A DNA stretch of 42,664 bases. It comes from Anaerolineaceae bacterium UBA2274. Its GTDB lineage: Bacteria > Chloroflexota > Anaerolineae > Anaerolineales > Anaerolineaceae. The DNA is taken from assembly GCA_002347705.1 (NCBI GenBank), contig DDWY01000099.1, positions 4,177 to 46,840 on the forward strand. Reading direction: 5' to 3'. How positions within the stretch are numbered: the stretch's first letter is position 1; the number at the start of each line of letters is the position of its first letter. The position numbers and the translations under genes are program-made. This document shows positions 1 to 6,985 of the stretch, piece after piece. The notes under the pieces were generated by a model that saw only the letters and a list, made by a program, of their open reading frames with translations, searched no databases and was not told the DNA's origin.

Positions 1-2
1 TA

Positions 3-548
3 TTGGTCGGTGGGATGTTCTCAACCTTAGCAGGGGAAGCATGCAACAGGATCGGTCGTCTGACGCCTGATGGAGTTCTGGACTTTGATTTCAATGGTGG
101 AACGGATGATTACGTCTATTCCGTTGCGCAACAGCCCGACGGTAAAACACTAGTGGGCGGGATATTTTCAACCCTGGGTGGAGTATCTAGGCAAACAGTG
201 GGGCGTGTTTCAAATCCCCAGGCGGCCTTGCAGTTTTTCAGTGTGGCGGAAGATGGTACTAAGTTGGAGTGGCTGCGCAGTGGTTCCGGTCCGGAGTTTG
301 TGCATGCCGCTTTTGAACTTTCGACAGATGGGATCAGCTTTACGCCGCTGGGATTCGGAGAACGAATCACTGGAGGCTGGGAGTTGAACGGCTTGAGTCT
401 CCCGATCGGGCAAAACTTTTTCATCAGGGGACGGGCGTATTCAATATCAGGGCTGGGTAGTGGTTCCCATTCGCTTTATGAGGCAGTCTGGCATATCTAC
501 CTGTCGCCGCCCCCTCTCTATCTTTATTTACCAATGATCTTGAAGTAG
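3..548 (+). CDS. Delta-60 repeat surface protein, 3' part (truncated by window edge)
   Basis: The frame is open to the left edge, so this is the C-terminal part of a longer protein. The visible region holds delta-60-type repeats (for example QQPDGKTLVGGIFSTLGG, then GRVSNP), which in this family form a beta-propeller-like secreted domain. A roughly 90-residue beta-rich region follows, and the protein ends in a proline-rich stretch and the tail YLYLPMILK. The same kind of tail closes the genes at 1102-2106 and 2813-3151, so it is probably an envelope localisation signal. No function beyond extracellular or surface location can be given. Substrate and partner are unknown. The nominal first codon (TTG at position 3) is simply the first possible start in the window and should not be taken as the real one. 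Confidence 0.75.
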   Translation: MVGGMFSTLAGEACNRIGRLTPDGVLDFDFNGGTDDYVYSVAQQPDGKTLVGGIFSTLGGVSRQTVGRVSNPQAALQFFSVAEDGTKLEWLRSGSGPEFVHAAFELSTDGISFTPLGFGERITGGWELNGLSLPIGQNFFIRGRAYSISGLGSGSHSLYEAVWHIYLSPPPLYLYLPMILK

Positions 549-676
549 TCATTCGCCAAGCCGGCCGATCGGAGCTCTTTTTAACCTGATGATAAAATGA
601 AAGCAGCGCTCATAGGACACAGAATTCTTGTAAAGCATAGCCTAAACGATCAGACTGAAACAAGAAAGGGAGAACG

Positions 677-1138
677 ATGAGATCTCACAAACACTTCTTT
701 ATAAGAACCTTGTTGATACTTGGCATTTGCCTGGTCCTGTCGGCGGTCGGACCGGTCGACACAGCCCGGGCAGAGACCCTGACGGTTAATACGTTTGTCG
801 ACGAGTTTGATGGAACATGCGATGCTACCCACTGCTCATTAAGGGATGCGATCTATGTTGCCAATTCTAATTCTGACCCATCAACTATCATTTTGCCAGC
901 TGGCACTTATCCCCTTACACGGGTTGGTTATGATGACAATTCAGGAGATTTGGACATCATTGAGGATGTGATCCTCAGCGGGGCAGGCGCCGAGCAAACG
1001 CTGATCGATGCCCAGGCTTTTTCCGATGATCGGATTTTTGATGTTCAAAATGGGGCAGAAGTTACCTTCTCCGGTCTGACTATCAGTTACGGACGTGAAA
1101 ATTGGGCGGTGGGGTTAGTTGTATTAATAGCACGCTGA
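677..1138 (+). CDS. CSLREA-type secreted beta-helix protein, N-terminal part (frameshifted)
   Basis: ATG at 677 follows a good ribosome site (AAAGGGAG, 665-672). Residues 1-32 are a signal peptide with a basic N-terminus, a hydrophobic core and an ARA-E cleavage site. The mature part starts with TLTVNTFVDE and then the diagnostic CSLRDAI motif, followed by beta-helix sequence (LSGAGAEQTLIDA, VTFSGLTISYG). This is the usual N-terminus of CSLREA-domain right-handed beta-helix proteins. The frame runs into a stop at 1136-1138 in the middle of the beta-helix. The missing continuation lies in the overlapping frame starting at 1102, so a single base has probably been lost near 1098-1112. The two halves together would give a protein of roughly 470 residues, a normal size. 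It is either a pseudogene, a phase-variable gene or a sequencing error. Confidence 0.75.
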   Translation: MRSHKHFFIRTLLILGICLVLSAVGPVDTARAETLTVNTFVDEFDGTCDATHCSLRDAIYVANSNSDPSTIILPAGTYPLTRVGYDDNSGDLDIIEDVILSGAGAEQTLIDAQAFSDDRIFDVQNGAEVTFSGLTISYGRENWAVGLVVLIAR

Positions 1139-2106
1139 CCCTCAACAGTGTCACCGTCAGACAAAACGTGAGTTCCAGTTACGGCGGAGGGATTTATAGT
1201 GATACTTGCAATTTGACACTCGATAATACCTGGGTGACTGCCAATAGTGCTGCTGAAGGGGGTGGGGGATTTTACTTATATGACAGTGAGGTTGTAATAA
1301 ATGAAAGCATCATCACTGGAAATTCTACAGGGGAGAGTTATACTGGCGGCGGGGTATATTGCTACGATACAAGGCTTTCCATGATTGAAACCAGTTTGTC
1401 AGAGAATTATTCAGGCACTGGCGGTGGAGTTTACGCGATCGGGGACACCTCTATGGTGACGCTTGACCGCAGCCTGGTCGCGGGAAATTTCGCAGCGGTG
1501 GAGGGGGGCGGTGTCGCGGTGTTGGGAGGTCGAAGCCTGACGATCACTACCAGTACGATAAGCGGCAATGCTGCAAATACCTATGGCGGCGGTATCAATA
1601 CCCGCGTTGTAACCTCTATTTCCCATTCGACCGTGGTTAATAATATCGCTGATGCCGATGGGGATGATTACGGTAATGCTGGCGGGCTTTTTTGTTACAG
1701 CAGTGGCTGTGTTGCAGAAGTCTATCAGACCATTATTGCCAATAATATTGACCAAAATGCGACTCCACTTCATGATTGCGCGACTTGGAGTTCTGGATCG
1801 GTTGTTTCTACAGGTTATAACCTGGTTGAAGCGACGGGTAATTGTAGTTTTGCTGAGGCAGATGGGGATATCACCGGGCAGGACCCACAGCTTGCTCCCC
1901 TGCGTGACAACGGAGGACCAACGCAAACACATGCCCTTTTGTTCGGCTCTCCGGCGATCGATGCTGGCAACACAGTTTCTCCCCCTGCTACCGATCAACG
2001 CGGATACCCTCGCCCATTGGATGGCGATGGAGACGGCACAGCCACCTGCGATATTGGGGCGTATGAAGGGTTTTGGGGGGCATTTCTGCCGCTTATTTTA
2101 AGATAG
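1102..2106 (+). CDS. CSLREA-type secreted beta-helix protein, C-terminal part (frameshifted)
   Basis: This frame continues the protein begun at 677. It starts mid-domain (GGGVSCINSTLTLNSVTV) with no ribosome site, so it is unlikely to be translated alone. It contains repeated beta-helix coils (GGGIYSDTCNLTLDNTWV, GGGFYLYDSEVVINESII, GGGVYCYDTRLSM, GGGINTRVVTSISHSTVV). It then has the choice-of-anchor-Q region typical of this family: DPQLAPLRDNGGPTQTHAL, SPAIDAG, TDQRG, and DIGAYE near the end. The last residues are FWGAFLPLILR, the C-terminal LP tail shared with neighbouring surface proteins. An intrinsic terminator follows at 2143-2176. The encoded protein would be exported and attached to or released from the cell surface; a carbohydrate-binding or lyase-like role is possible for beta-helices but cannot be inferred here. 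Confidence 0.75.
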   Translation: MGGGVSCINSTLTLNSVTVRQNVSSSYGGGIYSDTCNLTLDNTWVTANSAAEGGGGFYLYDSEVVINESIITGNSTGESYTGGGVYCYDTRLSMIETSLSENYSGTGGGVYAIGDTSMVTLDRSLVAGNFAAVEGGGVAVLGGRSLTITTSTISGNAANTYGGGINTRVVTSISHSTVVNNIADADGDDYGNAGGLFCYSSGCVAEVYQTIIANNIDQNATPLHDCATWSSGSVVSTGYNLVEATGNCSFAEADGDITGQDPQLAPLRDNGGPTQTHALLFGSPAIDAGNTVSPPATDQRGYPRPLDGDGDGTATCDIGAYEGFWGAFLPLILR

Positions 2107-2142
2107 GCTTAACGAGGCTGAGTTGATCGCCTGAGAAAATTT

Positions 2143-2176
2143 AAAAAGGCTGGTGATTTTTTAGACACCAGCCTTT
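2143..2176 (+). terminator. Intrinsic terminator after the CSLREA gene
   Basis: The arms AAAGGCTGGTG and CACCAGCCTTT form an 11-bp hairpin around an A/T-rich loop, followed by a short pyrimidine run. It lies about 35 bases after the stop at 2106 and fits termination of the frameshifted surface-protein gene. The stem is symmetric enough to act on both strands. Confidence 0.7.
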
Positions 2177-2200
2177 CCTTTGTAAAACTTGCTAACTTAT

Positions 2201-2256
2201 TTGGATATTCAATGGCAGGTAGAGCTTTTCTGGCTGCCAGGTTATCAACCCCGACC
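2201..2256 (-). pseudogene. Remnant 3' end of a surface-protein gene (LP tail)
   Basis: Read on the minus strand this gives GLITWQPEKLYLPLNIQIS, closely matching the end of the minus-strand gene at 2813-3151 (GVMAWQPEKLYLPMIVK). The DNA also matches: GGCAGGTAGAGCTT is shared by 2215-2228 and 2829-2842. Everything upstream of the match is repeat sequence, so only the anchor-encoding 3' end of a duplicated gene survives. Confidence 0.55.
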
Positions 2257-2812
2257 GCTGCGCTGGAGCAGTGAGGTGATGTGAAAATTCAATTCCATTT
2301 TTGGCAATATCCAAACTGTCCCTCACCCCCGCTACGCGGACCCTCCCCCTCGGGAGGGCTGAAGAATGCAGTCGCCACGCTGGAGGGGGTGAATGGAGAA
2401 ACGGCAGTTTAATTGTCTGAATTCTGTCACATCGTGCCCCCTGTGCCCGCGCAGTAGGGTATGGGGTATTGCGAACATCTTTTGTGACACGTAGTGTACT
2501 GTTTTGTAAGCAATCTAAACTCTGGATAGTTGTGGAACGCTTGAGGCAGCCCGATAGATTTGTTGGATGCAAAGCGTTTATTAAATATGTAATGCTGTGA
2601 ATCGGTTATGGTGCTTGAGGTTGAGAGTTTAGATTGCTTCGTTCCTCGCAATGACAGAAGTCTACGATTTCAACAGAATCCACCCCCCTTGCCCCCTCCC
2701 ACCGCTGCGCTGGAGGGGGTGAAGGTTTATGAAGACAGGCATAAGTAGCCATGTAGCCAGAGCGTAACAGCTACTGAATTTCCTGGCGCTTGCTTTCTAA
2801 TAAAGACCCAAG

Positions 2813-3151
2813 CTATTTCACGATCATCGGCAGGTAGAGCTTCTCCGGCTGCCATGCCATCACTCCAAGCGAGAATTCGCTGGTTCCGAGATAATGAACC
2901 CCATCAAACTCTGTAGCGGTGACTGTCAGGCAGGGACCGATGATATGTAAGGGGTAAAAATCCGTTATTTCTTCGATCACACCATATCCATTTGAATCCG
3001 TTGTGACAGGATTTGAATAGAAAATCTGCTTTCCCTCTCCATAACCGCTTGGGCGGCAAAATGGGCTGCTGAACACTTGAATGTAGTAAGTCATGAAATT
3101 TGAGTACCAACTATAGATAGTGAAACTCATTAACCTTGCAATAACGGTCAT
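2813..3151 (-). pseudogene. C-terminal fragment of a CSLREA/Ig-like surface protein
   Basis: The 112-residue reading frame has no signal peptide. From about residue 27 it is one beta-sandwich repeat of the kind found in tandem in CSLREA-family proteins: VFSSPFCRPSGYGEGKQ, then VTTDSNGYG, LTVTATEFDG and TSEFS. It ends with WQPEKLYLPMIVK, the LP tail. In intact relatives such repeats sit at the C-terminus of a long exported protein, so this is best read as the surviving 3' end of a gene whose 5' part is gone. The first 26 residues look unrelated to the family. Expression of a short cytoplasmic product cannot be excluded but is unlikely to be meaningful. Confidence 0.55.
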
Positions 3152-3404
3152 CTTAAATATTGTTATGGCAGCGTCATAGGGTTGGGTTGGAAGGCTATTA
3201 CGCTATAAGTCTACTAAACTTCGGCTTAGGCTACCATTCCTGCAAGCTTTTTGCCGCCTAAATCTGGGTTGTGCCGCTTTATCTAAAAAGATTTTATTCC
3301 ATCTAACAAGCTTTTCCTTGAATAAAAGAAGGAGGATTGGGTGAGATCTTTCAAATATCCCGCTCAACTCTCCTGCTAAACCAAGCCTGAAAAACTTGCT
3401 AGGA

Positions 3405-4583
3405 TTAAATCAAGCCGTTCGCCCGACCCACCTTGGCGAAAGTCTCCAATACACGTTCCATCTGCGGGCGGGTGTGGGTGGCCATGTAGCTGGTACGCAA
3501 CAATTGCCGGCCCGGGGCGGTGGCTGGGGCGATGACAGGATTCACAAACACGCCGGCATCAAAGAGATCGCGCCACATCTTGAAGGTGCGGTCATTATCG
3601 CCGATGATGATCGGGATGATGGGGGTCACGGAGTGACCGGTGTCAAACCCAAGCGCTTTGAATCCCTCACGCATGAAGTCGCCGTTGGCTTTGAGATTGG
3701 CAAACATCTCAGGCTCATTGCGCATGACCTGCAGTGCCGCCAGGACGGTGGCGGTGTTGGCAGGCGGGATGCTGGCGCTGAAGATCAAACTGCGGGCGTG
3801 GTGCTTGATGTAGTCAATGACGGGGAAGTCGCCAGCCACAAAGCCGCCAATGGAGGCAAAGGACTTGCTGAAAGTGGACATGATCAGGTCCACTTGGTCC
3901 GTCACGCCAAAATGCGCGGCGGTGCCATGACCCTCACCGATAATACCCATGGCATGGGCGTCATCAACCATCAGACGCACACCGTACTTTTCGCACAAGG
4001 GAATAATCTCAGGCAGTGGAGCAATATCACCTTCCATGCTGAAAAGTCCATCCATGACCAATAATTTTCCGGCCTCGTCGGGCAGGCTTTTGAGCACACG
4101 CTCGAGATGCCCAACGTCGTTGTGGCGGAAGCGTTCAATCTTGCCCATACCCAAGCGGGCCCCATCGACGATGCTGGCGTGGTCTTCTTTGTCGAGGATA
4201 ACAACATCTTCCTTGGCGATCAGAGAGCTAATCGTGCCGAGATTAACCTGCATACCGGTTGAGAAAACCAGAGCGGCTTCCTTGCCAACCCACCAAGCCA
4301 GCTCTCGCTCGAGCTCTTCGATGATGGTCATGTTGCCATTCAGGAAGCGCGAACCGGTACAGCTGGTGCCGTAGAGGTCGATGGCATTTTTTGCGGCTTC
4401 GCGCACTTTGGGATGCATGGTGAGCCCCAGGTAGTTGTTGGAACCGCACATGATGATCCGGCGACCTTCAAAAATGACCTCGGTACCTTCGCTGCGATCA
4501 AGGGGGATGAAGTAAGGGTAAGTGCCGGCTTTGCGGGCAACTGCCGCGTCTTCATATCTGTTACATTTAGTAAATAAATCCAT
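3405..4583 (-). CDS. Alpha-oxoamine synthase, serine palmitoyltransferase-like
   Basis: This is a PLP enzyme of the alpha-oxoamine synthase family (AONS, KBL, ALAS, SPT), which condenses an amino acid with an acyl-CoA and releases CO2. The length of 392 residues is normal. Visible motifs are GTSCTGSRFLNG (72-83), the PLP-stacking histidine in DHASIVDG (His135), the cofactor aspartate region MVDDAH (205-210), and the Schiff-base lysine in STFSKSFASIGGF (Lys240). The pattern of GTSCTGSRFLNG, FSMEGD, TFSKSFASIGGF and PVIAPATAP is closest, from memory, to Bacteroides-type serine palmitoyltransferase, the first step of sphingolipid synthesis. Glycine C-acetyltransferase is the main alternative. 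It stands alone: no acyl carrier protein, ketosphinganine reductase or biotin gene is adjacent. The ATG at 4583 is preceded by AAAAGGAATTT on the minus strand. Confidence 0.8.
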   Translation of the reverse strand: MDLFTKCNRYEDAAVARKAGTYPYFIPLDRSEGTEVIFEGRRIIMCGSNNYLGLTMHPKVREAAKNAIDLYGTSCTGSRFLNGNMTIIEELERELAWWVGKEAALVFSTGMQVNLGTISSLIAKEDVVILDKEDHASIVDGARLGMGKIERFRHNDVGHLERVLKSLPDEAGKLLVMDGLFSMEGDIAPLPEIIPLCEKYGVRLMVDDAHAMGIIGEGHGTAAHFGVTDQVDLIMSTFSKSFASIGGFVAGDFPVIDYIKHHARSLIFSASIPPANTATVLAALQVMRNEPEMFANLKANGDFMREGFKALGFDTGHSVTPIIPIIIGDNDRTFKMWRDLFDAGVFVNPVIAPATAPGRQLLRTSYMATHTRPQMERVLETFAKVGRANGLI

Positions 4584-4640
4584 AAAATTCCTTTTCTAAT
4601 CTTGTTAATTAACGCTGAACAACAGGATTCGGTTCGTTTT

Positions 4641-4649
4641 ATTATAATA
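4641..4649. promoter_or_regulatory. Possible bidirectional -10 region
   Basis: ATTATAATAA contains a TATAAT hexamer on both strands (plus 4643-4648, minus 4646-4641). It lies between the divergent genes starting at 4583 (minus) and 4753 (plus), at sensible distances from each. No convincing -35 element was found for either direction, so this is tentative. Confidence 0.35.
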
Positions 4650-4752
4650 ACCAAACCAAGAGATGATGTTAAGATGCGTTAATCTGCTCGGACTGATCTT
4701 TTGGACTGATTATTGCAACTGCTAAGGCAAAGAAAAAGTAAAGGAAGTGACT

Positions 4753-5649
4753 ATGAAAAAGATGATTCCAATTCTCCTGATTTGCTTGATGCTTGCTGCA
4801 TGCAATTATCCCACAAATGAGCTAAGCAGTGAGGAGATCGTCCAGACCAATGTCGCGTTGATCCTGACCAACGCTCCGGAAACCACTTTGATTCCTGTCC
4901 CGACCCGGGAAGAGGAAAGTCCTCCAGCAACTTCCGAGCCAGCTACAGAAATTGTTCCGGAACCGACCAAAACAGAAGCTGCCGCCCCCACCCCGGAGCC
5001 GCAACCAAGCGCCACAAACACTCCTGAACCAACGGCGACTGCCACCACAGCCCCCACTGCCACTGCTGAGCCGGCAGATGGTGACCCAGTGGCACAGCTC
5101 GGCGAGCCGGATTTCCTTGAAAATTTTTCTACTGCGGGCAACTGGCCTTATGAAGACGATTGGTTCATGATAACTGTTTCCGGTGGGCAATTGCACGCCT
5201 TCTCAAAGGGCACGCCCTACTGGAGCAGCTGGTACACCACCTATCCGGAAGTGAAAGATGCTTATTTTGAGACAACTATTACCCGTCCCAACTGCAGCGG
5301 GCAGGATCGCTTTGGGCTGGTGATCCGCTGGGATGAATCTCAGGAGTTTTACTACATGGGCGTCACCTGCGACGGCACATGGGGCTTCAGCTTTTACACG
5401 AAGAACAATCAAATCATCAATATTGTCGATTATCAGAGCAGCGACGCTCTCAAACCGGCAAATGAAGCTAATCGGATTGGTATCCTGGCGAAGGGCGATC
5501 AATTCGAATTCTTCATCAATGGCGTAAAGGTGGGATCTGCGACCGATAGTCGATTGCCGGATCCCGGAACCTTCGGTTTTATCTCGATGTCCGCCGGCAC
5601 GGTCAACTTCAAGACCAGTGTGGATAAGCTGGAGTATTGGGAGCAATAA
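4753..5649 (+). CDS. Secreted lipoprotein with LamG/DUF1080-like C-terminal domain
   Basis: ATG at 4753 is preferred over the in-frame GTG at 4747 because AAAGGAAG (4740-4747) is a ribosome site with correct spacing only for the ATG. The N-terminus MKKMIPILLICLMLAACN is a lipoprotein signal with lipobox LAAC. A Pro/Thr/Glu/Ala-rich low-complexity linker covers roughly residues 30-115. It is followed by a globular beta-rich domain of about 180 residues (FLENFSTAGNW, FETTITRPNCSGQDRFGLVI, FEFFINGVKVG, GTFGFISMSAG). That domain has the rhythm of concanavalin-like/DUF1080 sandwich domains that bind or cleave glycans. No catalytic residues can be assigned. It would be anchored outside the membrane with the linker acting as a stalk. 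Confidence 0.8.
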   Translation: MKKMIPILLICLMLAACNYPTNELSSEEIVQTNVALILTNAPETTLIPVPTREEESPPATSEPATEIVPEPTKTEAAAPTPEPQPSATNTPEPTATATTAPTATAEPADGDPVAQLGEPDFLENFSTAGNWPYEDDWFMITVSGGQLHAFSKGTPYWSSWYTTYPEVKDAYFETTITRPNCSGQDRFGLVIRWDESQEFYYMGVTCDGTWGFSFYTKNNQIINIVDYQSSDALKPANEANRIGILAKGDQFEFFINGVKVGSATDSRLPDPGTFGFISMSAGTVNFKTSVDKLEYWEQ

Positions 5650-5671
5650 AATATTACGTTTTTTTTCGATG

Positions 5672-5699
5672 GGCGATCTGGAAGGGTCGCCTTTTTTTT
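5672..5699 (+). terminator. Intrinsic terminator after the lipoprotein gene
   Basis: GGCGAT (5672-5677) pairs with GTCGCC (5686-5691), followed by a run of eight T. It lies 22 bases after the stop at 5649. Confidence 0.8.
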
Positions 5700-5981
5700 G
5701 GAAGAGCGGAAGTTGGAGGAGAGCCGGATTGAACCCTATTCCCTACGCGCAGGGGCAGGTGAAACGCAATCCTGCCTACATCTGGCAGCCTATCCAAGGG
5801 AACGCAGCCCTCCCCTGGTAGCGAAGCGGATAGGGTGTCCCGTTCCAATTCATCGTCAGCCATAGCAGGCGAAGTCGACAGGTTGTCGGTGGGTTGGCTT
5901 TGATTAAGCTTGCTCTTGTAAACATTTAATGACGCCATACCCTGCTTCGCGGGCACATGGACCCACCCTACAATTTGCACC

Positions 5982-6051
5982 CGGAACGGCGCAAGACCGT
6001 TCCCTACGGCTGTGAGCTGCTTTTTGTAGGGAACGCGGTTTGTCCCGTTCC
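5982..6051. repeat. Nested palindrome (GGAACGG / GTAGGGAACG type)
   Basis: The outer arms CGGAACGG (5982-5989) and CCGTTCCG (6044-6051) enclose inner arms CGTTCCCTAC (5998-6007) and GTAGGGAACG (6026-6035). The arrangement of two concentric inverted repeats is the same as in the elements at 12379-12520 and 23300-23577, with different arm sequences. Confidence 0.65.
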
Positions 6052-6248
6052 GCCTCATTCCATGTTAATGCGAGCATTAATTATGCATATGTCAACTCAT
6101 CAACTTCGTAACCAGATGGCATCATAATTTCAGGTTAAAGGACCGCATTCTTTATGAGCACGATGACCTGACCTACGGCTACGACTACCGTTTGATAGTC
6201 ACACGGGTCAATACTCATACAACTCCCCCGTCTTGTTTGTGCACACAT

Positions 6249-6328
6249 ATTTTAGATTGCCGCGACCTTTGCCAAATTACTGCTTGGCACCACATCAATT
6301 TTTTCCCGGCAAAGGTCTCGCAATGACA
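6249..6328. repeat. Palindromic dispersed repeat, copy 1
   Basis: The arms GATTGCCGCGACCTTTGCC (6255-6273) and GGCAAAGGTCTCGCAATGA (6308-6326) are imperfect inverted repeats around an A/T-rich loop. The whole unit is highly similar, in the reverse orientation, to 28541-28620. It is non-coding, and fits a small miniature-transposon-like or REP-like element. Confidence 0.7.
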
Positions 6329-6985
6329 GTTTAAATTAAGCACGAAACAAAATGCCCGTCAGGGAATTGGCATTAATGCCGGTGCTCCGTCAAAACATTG
6401 TCCTTGGATTGGTTTACTTCGATCTGGTGTTTAATCTGTCATTGCGAAACCCATTTGTGACACGTAGTGTACTATTTCGTAAGCAATCTAAATGACCCCA
6501 TTTAAGAAGTAGGTCAGGCGCACTTATCCCACTACCCCACCATTTCAACCTATTCCTTGCAGGGCGAATCGTGAAACGACCTGGGGGTGGGTCAGTGCCG
6601 GTAGGGTATTGAGGACCCCATGACATTTATCATCGTTGTCATCCTGAGGAACGAAGGATCTTGCCCCTCTGCCATTAAGATTCTTAGTTGTAGGGCGTGG
6701 TATGTGTTCGGTTTGTCGGTGGGTTGGCTATGATTAAGCTTGCTCTTGTAAACATTTAATGACGCCAACCCACCCTACAATTTGCAATCGGAACGCCGCA
6801 TACCTTGCCCTGTGCCCAATTAGCAGGGTATTGCGGGCACATGGACCCACTCTACGAGTTGTGCTTGGAACAATACACACCCTGCTTCTTGAACAAATGG
6901 ACCCCAGATACGGCAAAATGGATTAAAGAAAAGGTTTGGGAGGGAATCTCGGCAGGGAATTTGATACAATTGCAGAGGAGGGACT

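Larger units (their letters stand above)
2107..2812. repeat. Repeat-rich intergenic mosaic
   Basis: No gene is supported. The stretch contains a remnant surface-protein tail (see 2201-2256), two copies of a GGAGGGGGTGAA module (around 2378 and 2713) next to CCCCTCCC-type sequence, and a module around 2463-2522 with GTGACACGTAGTGTACT that recurs at 6438-6491. An inverted pair GCAATCTAAACTCT (2511-2524) and AGAGTTTAGATTGC (2625-2638) brackets about 100 bases. The motif AGATTGCTTC...CGCAATGA at 2630-2651 resembles one at 28683-28715. These are short dispersed repeats with no coding capacity; spurious frames run through them. Confidence 0.7.
5700..6985. repeat. Long gene-free region made of dispersed and inverted repeats
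   Basis: No credible coding frame lies here. A repeat of about 55 bases containing GTCGGTGGGTTGGCT and CTTGCTCTTGTAAACATTTA occurs at about 5883-5937 and again at 6714-6768, nearly identical, each followed by CCACCCTACAATTTGCA. The first copy is interrupted by a CTTCGCGGGCACATGGAC module also seen near 6831. Nested palindromes occupy 5982-6051. An 80-base palindromic element lies at 6249-6328, with an inverted relative at 28541-28620. A GTGACACGTAGTGTACT module (6438-6491) repeats that at 2463-2522. A GTCATCCTGAGGAACGAAGG element starts near 6638 and matches the start of the element at 23300. Confidence 0.75.

Noticed and set aside
1097..1112. Programmed -1 frameshift in the CSLREA gene
   Set aside because: No X-XXY-YYZ slippery heptamer in the right phase and no evident downstream pseudoknot; mutation or sequencing error is more likely.
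2192..2572. Minus-strand frame of 126 codons as a real gene
   Set aside because: Only its last 19 codons match a protein family; the rest is dispersed repeat sequence.
3396..4064. Long plus-strand open frame antisense to the oxoamine synthase
   Set aside because: It lies wholly opposite a gene with clear PLP motifs and has no domain pattern; it is a codon-bias shadow.
5654..6058. Minus-strand frame of 134 codons in the repeat mosaic
   Set aside because: It runs across palindromic repeats and a terminator and has no protein-like pattern.
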